Shown: positions 37,660-46,864, counted from the first letter of the stretch. The stretch: DNA of 64,000 nt from Caballeronia mineralivorans PML1(12) (GCF_001028175.1 NZ_AEJF01000062.1:62001-126000); one strand, 5' to 3'. Translations and numbers: made by a program. Notes: generated by a model from the sequence alone, not told the origin.

Positions 37660-37670
37660 TGTGTGTTCCC

Positions 37671-39905
37671 TCACGCGCTTTGCAGTTGACGGCCGACGGG
37701 CAACTGCCGCAAGCGCTTGCCGGTGGCAGCAAAAATCGCGTTGGTCAGCGCGGGCGCAAGAGCAGCCGTTCCCGGTTCGCCAATACCGCCAGGCGCTTCG
37801 CTGCTCTTCACAATATGCACTTCAATAGGCGGTGCCTGGTCGATGCGCAGCATCCGGTAATCCGTGAAATTGGATTGCTCGACGCGGCCATCCTTGATCG
37901 TGATCTCGCTATAGAGCGCTGCCGTGATGCCGAAGATAATGCCGCCCTGGATCTGCGCTTCGATGGTGTTCGGATTCACGACCATGCCGCAATCCACCGC
38001 ACAGACCACGCGGTTCACGGCCACTTCGCCGTCGCCGTTCACGGTCACGTCCACCACCATGCCGAAGAAGCTGCCGAACGCGTGCATGACCGATACCCCG
38101 CGTCCCTGACCCTTAGGCGGCGTGTTGCCCCAACCAGCTTCGCGGGCGGCCACGTCGAGCACGTTCTGCGCGCGCGGCGTCTTGCCGAGCAGATCGCGGC
38201 GATACTTCACCGGATCGACCTTGGCTTGTGCCGCCAGTTCGTCCATGAAACTCTCGACCACGAAGGTGCCGCGTGTTGGACCGACGCCGCGCCAGAACGC
38301 GGTGGGCACGTCCATGGGCTCCTGGCGTACGTAGTCGATAAACTGGTTCGGGAGGTCGTAGGGCAGGTCGGCGGAGACTTCCACCGCGTCCGGATCGAGG
38401 CCGTTCTTGAACGCAGGCGGTGCGAACCGCGCGATCACCGACGACCCCACAATGCGGTGCTGCCACGCGACCGGGCGGCCGTTGGCATCGAGGCCGGCGG
38501 AGATGACGTCGTAGTAGTACGGGCGATACATGTCGTGCTGGACGTCCTCCTCGCGCGTCCACGTGACCTTCACGGGTGTGCCGACCTGCTTGCCGACCTT
38601 CAGCGCCTGGCTGATGAAATCGGTCTCCAGCCGGCGCCCGAAGCCGCCGCCGAGCAAGTGGTTGTGCACGGCGATCTTGTCGGCGGGCAGGCCGGTGATC
38701 TTCACGGCAGTGTCGACTGCACGTGTGGGCACTTGCGTGCCGACCCAGATATCGCAGCCATCGGCCCGCACGGACACCGTGCAGTTCACCGGCTCCATGG
38801 TGGCGTGCGCGAGGAAGGGCTGCTGGTACACGGCGTCAACGCGCGTCTTGGCGTCGTTGAAGCCCTTCTTGACGTCGCCGTCCTTGCGCGCCACCGCCCC
38901 GTCGCGCTTCGACGCATCGGCGAGTTGCTGGACCACCTTGGCCGTGGAAAAGTCCGCGCCGCGGCCTTCGTTCCATTTGATATCGAGCGCTGCCGCGCCG
39001 CGTTTGGCGGCCCATGTATGGTCGCCGATCACGGCCACGCCGTTGTCGATGTGAACCACCTGACGCACGCCGGGAATCTTCTTCGCGTTGGTATCGTCGA
39101 CGGAGGCGAGCGTGCCGCCGAACACCGGGCTATTCACGATAGCCGCGTACACCATGCCGGGCACGCGGACATCGAGGCCGAACATTGCCGTGCCATCCAC
39201 TTTTTCGGGCGAGTCGAGACGCTTGGCAGCCGTGCCGATCAGCTTGAAGTCCTTCGGGTCTTTAAGCGTCACGTTCTGCGGCGCGGGCAGTTTCGCGGCG
39301 GCATCCACGAGTTGTCCGTAACCAATGCGCCGGTTGCTCGCGGCATGCACGACTTCGCCGCGCTCCGCATGACACGACGCCGGATCGACCTGCCACTGCT
39401 GCGCCGCCGCAGAAATAAGCAGCACCCGTGCGGTCGCGCCGGCCTTTCGCATGGGCTCCCATGCGTAACGGATCGATGTCGATCCGCCGGTCAACTGGCC
39501 GCCGAGCAGCGGGTCCATGAAGAGCTTTTCGTTCGGTGGCGCGTGATCGATCACGACGCTGTCCAGCGGTACTTCCAGTTCTTCCGCGATCAGCATCGGG
39601 ATGGACGTATAGATTCCCTGGCCCATTTCGACCTTGGGAATCACCAGCGTCACCTTGCCCGTTGCATCAATCTGCACAAACGCATTCGGCTCGAACACGC
39701 CGCTTTGCGGCGCTTCGTTGGCGTCACCGCCGATCACCGACTTACCCTTGGGCGCTTCGCCCTGGCTCGCGGCCGGCAGGCTGAAACCGAGCATCAGGCC
39801 GCCGCCTACCGCTGCGCCAACCGACACCCCCAGCTTTAAAAACGTTCGCCGGTTCAGGCCTTCGGGCGCGCGGCGGTTCTGGGCTTCCAGTAGTCCTCGC
39901 GACAT
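37671..39905 (-). CDS. Molybdopterin-binding subunit, xanthine dehydrogenase family, IorB/AldH-like
   Basis: 744 residues from ATG 39905. A twin-arginine signal (NRRTFLKLG, Arg19-Arg20, then a hydrophobic stretch) shows Tat export of the folded cofactor-bound enzyme. The body resembles the isoquinoline 1-oxidoreductase beta-subunit class: PKVEMGQGIYTSIPMLIAEEL, LLGGQLTGGSTSIRYAWEPM, GFGRRLETDF, and a late MoCo region with FRGVGP-like FWRGVGPTRGTFV. It hydroxylates an aldehyde or N-heterocycle. Genes for the Fe-S and cytochrome subunits flank it in one operon. Confidence 0.9.
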   Translation of the reverse strand: MSRGLLEAQNRRAPEGLNRRTFLKLGVSVGAAVGGGLMLGFSLPAASQGEAPKGKSVIGGDANEAPQSGVFEPNAFVQIDATGKVTLVIPKVEMGQGIYTSIPMLIAEELEVPLDSVVIDHAPPNEKLFMDPLLGGQLTGGSTSIRYAWEPMRKAGATARVLLISAAAQQWQVDPASCHAERGEVVHAASNRRIGYGQLVDAAAKLPAPQNVTLKDPKDFKLIGTAAKRLDSPEKVDGTAMFGLDVRVPGMVYAAIVNSPVFGGTLASVDDTNAKKIPGVRQVVHIDNGVAVIGDHTWAAKRGAAALDIKWNEGRGADFSTAKVVQQLADASKRDGAVARKDGDVKKGFNDAKTRVDAVYQQPFLAHATMEPVNCTVSVRADGCDIWVGTQVPTRAVDTAVKITGLPADKIAVHNHLLGGGFGRRLETDFISQALKVGKQVGTPVKVTWTREEDVQHDMYRPYYYDVISAGLDANGRPVAWQHRIVGSSVIARFAPPAFKNGLDPDAVEVSADLPYDLPNQFIDYVRQEPMDVPTAFWRGVGPTRGTFVVESFMDELAAQAKVDPVKYRRDLLGKTPRAQNVLDVAAREAGWGNTPPKGQGRGVSVMHAFGSFFGMVVDVTVNGDGEVAVNRVVCAVDCGMVVNPNTIEAQIQGGIIFGITAALYSEITIKDGRVEQSNFTDYRMLRIDQAPPIEVHIVKSSEAPGGIGEPGTAALAPALTNAIFAATGKRLRQLPVGRQLQSA

Positions 39906-39906
39906 G

Positions 39907-40368
39907 TCACGCCCCCTTGGCGGCTTGCTTGACCGCCGCCCGGATACGGTTGTACGTGCCACAGCGACAGATGTTGCCGGCCATGGCGGCGTCGATATCG
40001 GCATCCGAGGGATTGGGGTTCGAGGCGATCAGCGAAGCCGCCGACATCACCTGACCGGACTGACAGTAACCGCACTGCACAACGTCGAGCGCGACCCATG
40101 CGTCCTGCACTTTCTTGCCTGCGGGCGTAGTGCTGACGGCTTCAATGGTCGTCACCTTGCGCTCGCCCACTGCCGCAACCGGCAGCACGCAGGAGCGCAC
40201 CGCCTGGCCGTCGAGATGAACCGTGCACGCGCCGCATTGTGCAATGCCGCAGCCGAATTTGGTGCCCGTGAGACCGACCAGATCGCGCAGCACCCAGAGC
40301 AGCGGCATGTCGGGAGGGGCGTCGACGGTGTGAGATTCGCCGTTTATGGAAAGCGTCGTCATCTGCAA
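39907..40368 (-). CDS. (2Fe-2S) subunit of the periplasmic molybdenum hydroxylase, IorA-like
   Basis: 153 residues (start 40368 or ATG 40362). It has a plant-ferredoxin-like cluster, [21 protein letters not shown], and an alpha-helical CO dehydrogenase-type cluster, [10 protein letters not shown]...ICRCGTY. It has no signal of its own and presumably travels with the Tat-signalled large subunit. It is the first gene of the operon, and the large-subunit ATG begins 1 bp after its stop. No FAD subunit is present, as expected for the Ior/Ald type. Confidence 0.94.
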   Translation of the reverse strand: MQMTTLSINGESHTVDAPPDMPLLWVLRDLVGLTGTKFGCGIAQCGACTVHLDGQAVRSCVLPVAAVGERKVTTIEAVSTTPAGKKVQDAWVALDVVQCGYCQSGQVMSAASLIASNPNPSDADIDAAMAGNICRCGTYNRIRAAVKQAAKGA

Positions 40369-40587
40369 CTCCAGTTGTCGTGGGGATTTTTATGGTCTTT
40401 CTTAACTGAAAATCCTTATACAAGATTACGGCGATTCTTGCTGAGTTGCCGCCATGGCTCATGGCAGCGGGCCGGCCGATTTTCAGCCTTTCACCATGTC
40501 AGGAAAAAGTCGTGGAATAAACCGTTATCTGAAAGGGTTAGCGCTGGCATTGATGCCCTTCACGCCAGTTCTTCGAGGTGAATCACC

Positions 40588-41085
40588 ATGTCTTCCAATT
40601 TAATTACAGCTCTGCGCGCGCGTTGTATGGCGGCTGCGGCGACATCCGTCGTCGCGATCGCCTTCGTTTCCGCCGGGGCCCCGGCTCGTGCGGCAGGTAC
40701 TGCGAGCGGAGGCCCGGAAGCGCCGTTCCTCTCCGAAAACGACCAGGCGATGACGCGCATGATGGACGGCATGTCCATCAAGCCGAGCGGCGATGTCGAT
40801 CGCGATTTTGTCGCGATGATGATTCCGCATCATCAAGGCGCCATCGATATGGCGCAGGCCGAATTGCGTTACGGACACAACGAGCAGTTACGCCGGATAG
40901 CGCAGGAAATCATTGTTGAACAGCAGCAGGAAATCACTGCCATGCGCCTCGCGCTCGGTCAGCCGTTGCCGCCCTCGGCACCGGCTCCGGACCAGGGGCA
41001 GGCACCGTCAAGAGCAGCCCCTTCCCAACCCATGTCCATCATGACAACCCCCATGCCGATGCGCATGAATCAGGAGACAAAATGA
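40588..41085 (+). CDS. DUF305 protein, exported
   Basis: 165 residues with a signal peptide of about 36 residues ending ARA|AGT. The DUF305 motif MMIPHHQGAIDMA (His81-His82) is intact, as is FLSENDQAMTRMMDGM. The C-terminus is Pro/Met-rich (PMSIMTTPMPMRMNQ), with possible metal-binding Met and His residues. DUF305 proteins are often found with copper-handling genes, but the role is not settled. The stop overlaps the next start (ATGA), so it is coupled to the beta-propeller gene. Confidence 0.85.
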   Translation: MSSNLITALRARCMAAAATSVVAIAFVSAGAPARAAGTASGGPEAPFLSENDQAMTRMMDGMSIKPSGDVDRDFVAMMIPHHQGAIDMAQAELRYGHNEQLRRIAQEIIVEQQQEITAMRLALGQPLPPSAPAPDQGQAPSRAAPSQPMSIMTTPMPMRMNQETK

Positions 41086-42566
41086 AACGAGCCACTCTAT
41101 TTTCGAGCGCACTGACCGTCTTCGCGACAGCAGCACTAAGCGCCATCTCGCAGGTCGCCTGGGCAGGACAGGCACCGGGCCCGGCGTCTGCGCCGGACAT
41201 AGCGATCAGCCACCATGACCGCGTCTACGCGGCCGAACAGTTCTCGAACACCGTCTCCGTGACGGATCCCGCCGATAACAAACTCGTGGGCGTGATTCGC
41301 CTCGGCGATCCTTCGCCGGGCAATTTCAGCCCCTTGTACAAGGGGCAGGTGCTTGTGCACGGGATGGGTTTCTCACCCGACCATCGCACGATTGCCGTGG
41401 TCTCGATCGGCTCCAATTCGGTTTCGTTTATCGACACGCAAACCAACACCGTCAAGCATGTGACTTATGTAGGCCGCGCGCCGCATGAAGCGTTTTTTAC
41501 GCCTGACGGTAACGAGGTCTGGGTCACCGTGCGAGGAGAAAACTATGTGTCGGTTCTGGATGGACACACGTTCGAGGAGAAGACCCGCGTCATCACGCCG
41601 GCGGGTCCGGGCATGCAGATTTCCTCGCCGGACGGCAAGTACGGGTACATATGTTCGTCGTTCAATCCGGAAGTGGATGTGATCTCGGTCGCCGATCACA
41701 AGCTGGTCGGGAAGGTCACGCAGGTGAGCCCGTTCTGCCCGAACATTGCCGCGACGCCCGATGGCAAGCAGGTCTGGTTCACGCTGAAAGATACGGGGAA
41801 GACGCAGGTCTTCGACGCTCGTTCGCCATTCGCCACGCTGAAGGTGCTTGATACAGGTCCGATCACGAACCACGTGAACATCGTGCATAACGCTAACGGC
41901 ACGTTTGCTTATGTGACGGTCGGCGGACTGAATCAGGTGAAGGTGTTCCGCACCGACGACTTCTCGCAAGTGGCAACCATTCCGGTCGGTAAACTGCCGC
42001 ACGGCATCTGGCCGTCAGGCGATGGCAGCCGCGTGTATGTCGGTCTGGAAAACGCCGACGCTTTGACCGCTATCGATACCCTGACTAATAAGGTCATTGC
42101 TACCGTGCCGATCGGGCAAGCGCCTCAAGCGGTCACTTATGTTCCGAACGCGGTGCCTGAAGGCGACGGCACTCAAAACACGCAACCGCTCGGGCTCGCA
42201 GGCGAGACTACGCACCTGAGCATGGTGCCGGTCGGGGCGAGCCCGGCGACGGACTCGGCGCCTACCAGCGTCGCGTTGTTCGATCAGGGTTTGCTGCAGG
42301 TGTTGCAGGCATCGGCTACCGGCTTACAGCCGAAAACGCCGTACGTGCTAGGCCTTTCCGATAACGCCGATGGCAGCGGCAATATCGAATCGCTCGCAAG
42401 GTTCATGACCAACCCGGCAGGCTCGGCGATCGTCAATGCGATTGGGCAGATCCGTCAGGTAGTCGTGCCGGGGACCAACACGGCCGGCGACAAGCGGCGG
42501 TACCTTGTGATTGCTCCGCAGGTGTCGGGCAAGCCGGGTGCGCCTGTCCAGGTGCAGGCCCTCTAG
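41082..42566 (+). CDS. YncE/YVTN-type beta-propeller protein, exported
   Basis: 494 residues with a signal peptide ending AWA. Repeated blade motifs are visible (NTVSVTDPADNKLVGVIRLG, SVSFIDTQTNTVKHVTYVG, ALTAIDTLTNKVIATVPIGQAPQAVTYVPN), characteristic of YVTN propellers. About 100 C-terminal residues after the propeller form a further domain. These proteins are periplasmic with poorly defined ligands. Translational coupling to a DUF305 protein suggests a joint periplasmic, perhaps metal-related, role. A terminator follows. Confidence 0.88.
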   Translation: MKRATLFSSALTVFATAALSAISQVAWAGQAPGPASAPDIAISHHDRVYAAEQFSNTVSVTDPADNKLVGVIRLGDPSPGNFSPLYKGQVLVHGMGFSPDHRTIAVVSIGSNSVSFIDTQTNTVKHVTYVGRAPHEAFFTPDGNEVWVTVRGENYVSVLDGHTFEEKTRVITPAGPGMQISSPDGKYGYICSSFNPEVDVISVADHKLVGKVTQVSPFCPNIAATPDGKQVWFTLKDTGKTQVFDARSPFATLKVLDTGPITNHVNIVHNANGTFAYVTVGGLNQVKVFRTDDFSQVATIPVGKLPHGIWPSGDGSRVYVGLENADALTAIDTLTNKVIATVPIGQAPQAVTYVPNAVPEGDGTQNTQPLGLAGETTHLSMVPVGASPATDSAPTSVALFDQGLLQVLQASATGLQPKTPYVLGLSDNADGSGNIESLARFMTNPAGSAIVNAIGQIRQVVVPGTNTAGDKRRYLVIAPQVSGKPGAPVQVQAL

Positions 42567-42599
42567 GCGTTTTCGTTGTGCTCCAAGCAGTTTTTTCAG

Positions 42600-42629
42600 C
42601 CGCCGGATTTGATTCTCCGGCGGTTTTTT
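42600..42629 (+). terminator. Rho-independent terminator
   Basis: CCGCCGGA-TTTGATTC-TCCGGCGG followed by six T residues, 33 bp after the beta-propeller stop codon. Stem, loop and T-tract are all canonical. Confidence 0.93.
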
Positions 42630-42773
42630 CTTGTGCGCTGATGTTTGTGTTAAGTGCTTGCGGTGTCGGTATCGTGCCTGCTTGCCTCGATCTATTTTCG
42701 ATTTTTCAGGAATAAACCCGGTGAAAAAATGGTTTGCCCTTGTACCAACCCGTTAAACACACTGGAGTCGAAA

Positions 42774-43100
42774 ATGAAGATACTTGCCTTGCTTACCGTG
42801 TCAGCCGCCGTCCTCGTTTCCTCGAGCGCTTTCGCGCAAGGATTGACCCGCGCTGAAGTTCACCAGCAACTCGTGGAAGCGCAGCAAAATGGTTCGGAGT
42901 ACGTGACTGATGCTTCGTATCCGGATGTCAGCCCGGCGTTTCAAAACCAGCTCGCACATCGGCAGCAAAACGCGAACGCGTATGGCGGTGTTTCGGCCGG
43001 ATCGAGCGTGAGCGCACCGCGTGTCCCAATGACGGGGACGCAAAGTCATGAAGCATGTGTCGGTCCTGTCAGCTTCTGCAATATCTATGCGGGGTCGTGA
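42774..43100 (+). CDS. DUF4148-domain secreted protein
   Basis: 108 residues from ATG 42774, preceded by CTGGAG; the frame upstream to 42654 lacks a ribosome site and is rejected. The signal peptide MKILALLTVSAAVLVSSSAFA is followed by LTRAEVHQQLVEAQQNG, the core of DUF4148, a small periplasmic family that is much expanded in Burkholderia. The remainder is Gln/Ser/Ala-rich with two cysteines near the end (EACVGPVSFC). Function unknown. Confidence 0.88.
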   Translation: MKILALLTVSAAVLVSSSAFAQGLTRAEVHQQLVEAQQNGSEYVTDASYPDVSPAFQNQLAHRQQNANAYGGVSAGSSVSAPRVPMTGTQSHEACVGPVSFCNIYAGS

Positions 43101-43140
43101 GCGATGCGGGCCAGATTGTTGGCAGTTTCCTTCGGGTCGG

Positions 43141-43162
43141 GCGCCGGTCGTGTGACTGGCGC
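43141..43162. terminator. Possible terminator hairpin
   Basis: GCGCCGGTC-GTGT-GACTGGCGC, a 9-bp stem with one G.U pair, lies 40 bp after the DUF4148 gene and between two convergent genes. It is followed by only a short T-rich stretch (CCTTTATT), so terminator function is plausible but not certain. Confidence 0.4.
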
Positions 43163-43215
43163 ACGCCTTTATTGTGAAGCAACGCGCCATGTCTGGTCAC
43201 TGACGGCTCGATTGT

Positions 43216-43653
43216 TTAGGCAGGCATCTTGCGGAAGGCGATAGCAAAGCGGTTCCAGCTGTTGATCGCCGAGACAAGCAGCGTCAGGTCCACGATTTCC
43301 TCTTCGGTGAAATGCGGTTTGACGGCTTCCCAGACGGTATCCGGCACGTGATCTTGCGAGACCAGCGTAACTGCTTCGGTCCATTCCAGCGCGGCACGTT
43401 CGCGGTCCGTGAAGAACGGCGTCTCACGCCATACCACCACGGTTGAAAGCCTGCGGTCCGTATCCCCACCCTTGCGAGCGTCGGTCGTATGCATGTCGAC
43501 GCAGAATGCGCAGCCATTGATCTGCGAAGCACGCAGACGGACCAGTTCAGCGAGCGGCTTTTCTATCGATGACTTACCGATGTACTCTTCCAGCGCAATC
43601 AACGCCTTGATAGCGGACGGCTTGGCTTTGTAGAAGTCGAGACGGGTTTGCAT
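43216..43653 (-). CDS. Carboxymuconolactone decarboxylase/AhpD-family protein
   Basis: 145 residues from ATG 43653 (MQTRLDFYKAKP). The AhpD-like redox motif is INGCAFCVDMHTTDARKGG, with the CxxC pair and downstream His. The C-terminal NSWNRFAIAFR is typical of the alkylhydroperoxidase-like subfamily. It probably acts as a small peroxidase or thiol-redox protein. The gene stands alone. Confidence 0.9.
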   Translation of the reverse strand: MQTRLDFYKAKPSAIKALIALEEYIGKSSIEKPLAELVRLRASQINGCAFCVDMHTTDARKGGDTDRRLSTVVVWRETPFFTDRERAALEWTEAVTLVSQDHVPDTVWEAVKPHFTEEEIVDLTLLVSAINSWNRFAIAFRKMPA

Positions 43654-43955
43654 GATGGTTCCTTGTGGTTTCAACGATGCGCGTTGCGGCGCGACATGAG
43701 CAAGATTAGGCGTTTGACTGGACCTTATAAATAGCCGATTTTGGCTATTTTCAGGTAACCAGTGTTCGGGCCAATACTGTTGCTGGCGGGCGCGGCCCGC
43801 TAAGTGGCGGGCATCGTTGGCATAAGCGCGCTAGCCGAGGGTGGTCCGCTAGCTTAAGAGCCGTCCCGGCAATCTACAGCCCTTAACCCAAGCCATCCGT
43901 TAGTGAAATGCTTAGCGGAAAAAAACAGGATTCTCCAAAGAAACAGTACGATTTA

Positions 43956-44012
43956 TTGATCTGGATCATTGAACAGTCAAGCTCATTATTTCGGCATGTT
44001 GAATCATCTCAA
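43956..44012 (+). promoter_or_regulatory. Two FNR/ANR-like sites before the haem-copper oxidase operon
   Basis: The 512-bp gap 43654-44165 contains no gene but carries TTGAT-CTGG-ATCAT (43956-43969; one mismatch to TTGAT-N4-ATCAA) and TTGA-ATCATC-TCAA (43999-44012; both TTGA/TCAA half-sites at the correct spacing). They are 43 bp apart centre to centre and about 155-200 bp upstream of the first cytochrome gene. Control by an oxygen-responsive FNR/ANR-type regulator is inferred. Confidence 0.6.
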
Positions 44013-44165
44013 TATTGATTAATAATGCGCGAAATCATGTGAATCTTAGCGCTCGGCAAATCGGCTTAAGTGCTTTAAGCTGGCTCGTCAGTGCAGTCGC
44101 GTAGGCATAAAAAATCAACTGCAGCTTAATACTGCGGACACAAAAACCCGATCGAGGACACAACG

Positions 44166-44882
44166 GTGGGCATACGCAGCGTCGTCATCACACTAGTGCT
44201 GCTCGCAGTTTCAAGCCTGGATGCATTCGCTGCTGGCGAGGCTCCGGCGGAGAAGGCACCTGACACTATGCAGGCGCGCGTGCTTGGTTGCGCGGCTTGC
44301 CATGGCGCGCAAGGCGAAGGCACGAGCAACGACTATTACCCGCGGCTCTCAGGCAAACCCGCGGGCTATCTCTACAACCAGTTGCTGGCCTTCAGGGATG
44401 GTCGGCGCAAGTACCCGCCAATGAACTATCTATTGGCGTATCTCCCCGATCCATACTTGCTGAAAATTGCCGAATACTTTGCCGCTGAACATCCGCCATT
44501 TCCCGCACCGTCACCCATCACCGCTGATGCAGCGACGCTTGCGCTAGGTAAGACCATAGTGAATAGCGGCGCTGCGTCGCGCAAGATTCCCGCATGTATC
44601 GCCTGCCACGGTGCAGCGCTGACCGGCATGGAGCCGGCTATCCCAGGCTTGCTGGGCTTGCACTCCGACTACATCAGCGCGCAGTTGGGCGCGTGGCGTT
44701 ACGGCACGCGCACAACGCTTGCCCCCGACTGCATGCATGACATTGCCACCAAACTAGCCGACCGCGACATCGCGGCTATCGCGGCGTATCTGGCCTCGTT
44801 ACCCGCGCCGGAGAATCCGGTGCCGGTGGCGGCAGGGTCACTCAAGATGCCGCTGGCTTGCGGCACTGTTCCCAATCACTAG
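44166..44882 (+). CDS. Di-haem c4-type cytochrome
   Basis: 238 residues from GTG 44166, with GAGGA upstream. A signal peptide ending DAFA is followed by two haem motifs, CAACH and CIACH, in two homologous halves, the cytochrome c4 pattern (YYPRLSGKPAGYLYNQLLAFRDGRR). As first gene of the oxidase operon it probably delivers electrons to the CuA subunit. The next gene begins 14 bp downstream. Confidence 0.9.
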   Translation: MGIRSVVITLVLLAVSSLDAFAAGEAPAEKAPDTMQARVLGCAACHGAQGEGTSNDYYPRLSGKPAGYLYNQLLAFRDGRRKYPPMNYLLAYLPDPYLLKIAEYFAAEHPPFPAPSPITADAATLALGKTIVNSGAASRKIPACIACHGAALTGMEPAIPGLLGLHSDYISAQLGAWRYGTRTTLAPDCMHDIATKLADRDIAAIAAYLASLPAPENPVPVAAGSLKMPLACGTVPNH

Positions 44883-44896
44883 GCGAGGAAATAGAC

Positions 44897-46132
44897 GTGT
44901 TCAGTTTCCGGACCCTAACGCTTTTTTGCGCTTGCATCGTGACGATGAGTGCACGAGCCGCCGATCCTTCAGTGATTGCCCGCGGTGAATATCTTGCTCG
45001 CGCCGGCGATTGCATCGCCTGTCATACGGTGCCGGCCGGCAAATTATTCGGTGGCGGCCGACCGATGGAAACACCATTCGGCACGCTCTATACGCCGAAC
45101 ATTTCATCGGATAAGGAGACCGGCATCGGCAAGTGGACCGCGGCCGAGTTCTATACCATGATGCACACCGGCAAGGCGCGCGACGGCGAGTTGCTTTATC
45201 CCGCCATGCCGTTCGCCTCTTATACCAAGGTCACGCGCGACGACTCCGACGCCATCTATGCCTACCTGTTGTCGACGCCACCCATTCATCAGCCTAATCG
45301 CGCGCACGAATTGCGGTTTCCATTCAACCAGCGCTCATTGCTGTACGGGTGGCGCATGTTGTACATGAAGCCCGGCGAATACCAGCCGGATACCACGCAA
45401 TCTGTTGAATGGAATCGCGGCGCTTATCTGGTCGAAGGGCTCGGCCATTGCACGATGTGCCATACCGCGATCAACGCGCTAGGCGGCAATTCAGCGTCCA
45501 AGCGTTTCGAAGGCGGGTTGATTCCCGTGCAGAACTGGTATGCGCCTTCGCTGACGTCGAATAAGGAAGCGGGGCTGGGCGACTGGAGCATCGAGGACAT
45601 ATCGAACCTGCTGCAGTCGGGCGTATCGAACCGGGGCGCAGTGTATGGGCCCATGGCCGAGGTCGTGTACGACAGTTTCCAGTATTTGTCCGATGAAGAC
45701 ATTCGCGCGGTGGCGGTGTACCTGAAGACCTTGCCCGCGCGTGCCGGCGAAAAGCTCGTACCGGCGACCGCGGCGGTCGCCGAACAAAAGAACAGTCTTT
45801 CACCGCTAGGCAAGAAGATCTACGACGCCCAATGTGCGCTGTGTCATGCGTCGCAAGGGCAGGGCAAGCTGCCGCATTTCCCGCCTCTCGCGAACAACCA
45901 GTCGATTCAGATGACGTCGTCGGTGAATCCGATCCGCATGGTGCTGAACGGCGGTTACGCGCCCGGTACGAAGAAGAACCCCATGCCCTACGGCATGCCG
46001 CCGTTTGCTCAATCGCTCTCCGATGTCGAGGTTGCGGCGGTCGTTACGTATATCCGCACGGCCTGGGGCAATCACGGCACGCCGGTTAGCGTCAAGGAAG
46101 TCAACGCGTTGCGCTCAGCCCCACTTTATTGA
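44897..46132 (+). CDS. Tri-haem cytochrome c of the dehydrogenase-subunit family
   Basis: 411 residues from GTG 44897, with GAGGA before it; the ATG-less upstream frame overlaps the preceding gene. Signal peptide ending ARA; haem sites CIACH, CTMCH and CALCH. It is clearly homologous to the cytochrome at 36388-37659 (shared LARAGDC-ACHT, GKLFGGGRPMETPFGTLYTPNI and LYPAMPFASYTKV patterns). No dehydrogenase gene lies next to it; it sits inside the oxidase operon. It may link a remote periplasmic dehydrogenase to this oxidase. Confidence 0.9.
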   Translation: MFSFRTLTLFCACIVTMSARAADPSVIARGEYLARAGDCIACHTVPAGKLFGGGRPMETPFGTLYTPNISSDKETGIGKWTAAEFYTMMHTGKARDGELLYPAMPFASYTKVTRDDSDAIYAYLLSTPPIHQPNRAHELRFPFNQRSLLYGWRMLYMKPGEYQPDTTQSVEWNRGAYLVEGLGHCTMCHTAINALGGNSASKRFEGGLIPVQNWYAPSLTSNKEAGLGDWSIEDISNLLQSGVSNRGAVYGPMAEVVYDSFQYLSDEDIRAVAVYLKTLPARAGEKLVPATAAVAEQKNSLSPLGKKIYDAQCALCHASQGQGKLPHFPPLANNQSIQMTSSVNPIRMVLNGGYAPGTKKNPMPYGMPPFAQSLSDVEVAAVVTYIRTAWGNHGTPVSVKEVNALRSAPLY

Positions 46133-46139
46133 GGACGTC

Positions 46140-46298
46140 ATGACTGATTCTGAGAATGAAGATGCTGTCGTCGATGAGATCGTGCGAGACGGTCCGCAGG
46201 GCGCCATTGCGCTAGCTGGAGTGGCTACGGCCATTGTGATCGGCTTGTGGTTTGCGTTCTACTTCCTGGTCTTCTTACCCCGCGGCGTTATCCAATGA
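46140..46298 (+). CDS. Small single-helix membrane protein, oxidase subunit IIa-like
   Basis: 52 residues from ATG 46140 with GAGGA. An acidic N-terminus (TDSENEDAVVDEIV) precedes one membrane helix (AIALAGVATAIVIGLWFAFYFLVFLP). Its stop overlaps the subunit II start (ATGA). Size, topology and position match the subunit IIa of ba3-type oxidases; no other motif is available to prove it. Confidence 0.75.
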   Translation: MTDSENEDAVVDEIVRDGPQGAIALAGVATAIVIGLWFAFYFLVFLPRGVIQ

Positions 46299-46864
46299 GC
46301 ACTGAACACCCGTCGCATGCGTCTGCCGACATTGCCGCGCGCATCGAGCGCAAGTGGGCGATTCTTGTCATCGGCATTCTTTGCGTGCTCGTTGCCATGA
46401 CGATTTTTACCGGTCTGCATTGGGCGATGATGCCGCCGTCCCGCGTGGAGACCGTGCGGCCTGAAACGCTTAACGTAAGCGGTGAATTCATTGAGAGCAA
46501 CCTGGGCAGCGCGGTTGAAGCGGATGGTTCGGTGACGGTGCGGATCGTCGCGCAGCAGTACTCGTTCACACCGCAATGCCTGCTCATTCCAACCGATACG
46601 CCCATTACATTCCGCGCCACCAGCGCGGATGTCGTGCACGGGTTCCTCATCACGAACACGAATATCAATTCGATGCTCGAGCCCGGTTATATCTCGACCT
46701 TCAAGACCACCTTCACGCAGCCCGCCGAGCACCTGATGCCATGCCATGAGTTCTGCGGCACCGGGCACCAAGGCATGTGGGCGCACGTCAAGGTGATCGA
46801 TAAAACGGCTTTCCTCAAGATGGCAAACGCTAACGGTTCGCGGAGACTCAGCTGTGTTAAATAG
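46295..46864 (+). CDS. Cytochrome c oxidase subunit II, ba3 type
   Basis: 189 residues from ATG 46295. One membrane anchor (about 26-48) precedes a cupredoxin domain with a complete CuA site: His in SADVVHGFLI and CHEFCGTGHQGMW carrying Cys, Glu, Cys, His and Met. There is only one transmembrane helix, as in B-type oxidases. It overlaps the subunit I gene by 11 bp. It accepts electrons from the operon's c-type cytochromes. Confidence 0.95.
   Translation: MSTEHPSHASADIAARIERKWAILVIGILCVLVAMTIFTGLHWAMMPPSRVETVRPETLNVSGEFIESNLGSAVEADGSVTVRIVAQQYSFTPQCLLIPTDTPITFRATSADVVHGFLITNTNINSMLEPGYISTFKTTFTQPAEHLMPCHEFCGTGHQGMWAHVKVIDKTAFLKMANANGSRRLSCVK

Noticed and set aside
37659..39839. A 2.2-kb open frame on the + strand opposite the molybdopterin subunit gene
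   Set aside because: It is antisense to a gene with clear motifs, has arginine/histidine-rich low-complexity composition and no family resemblance; high GC keeps the complementary frame open.
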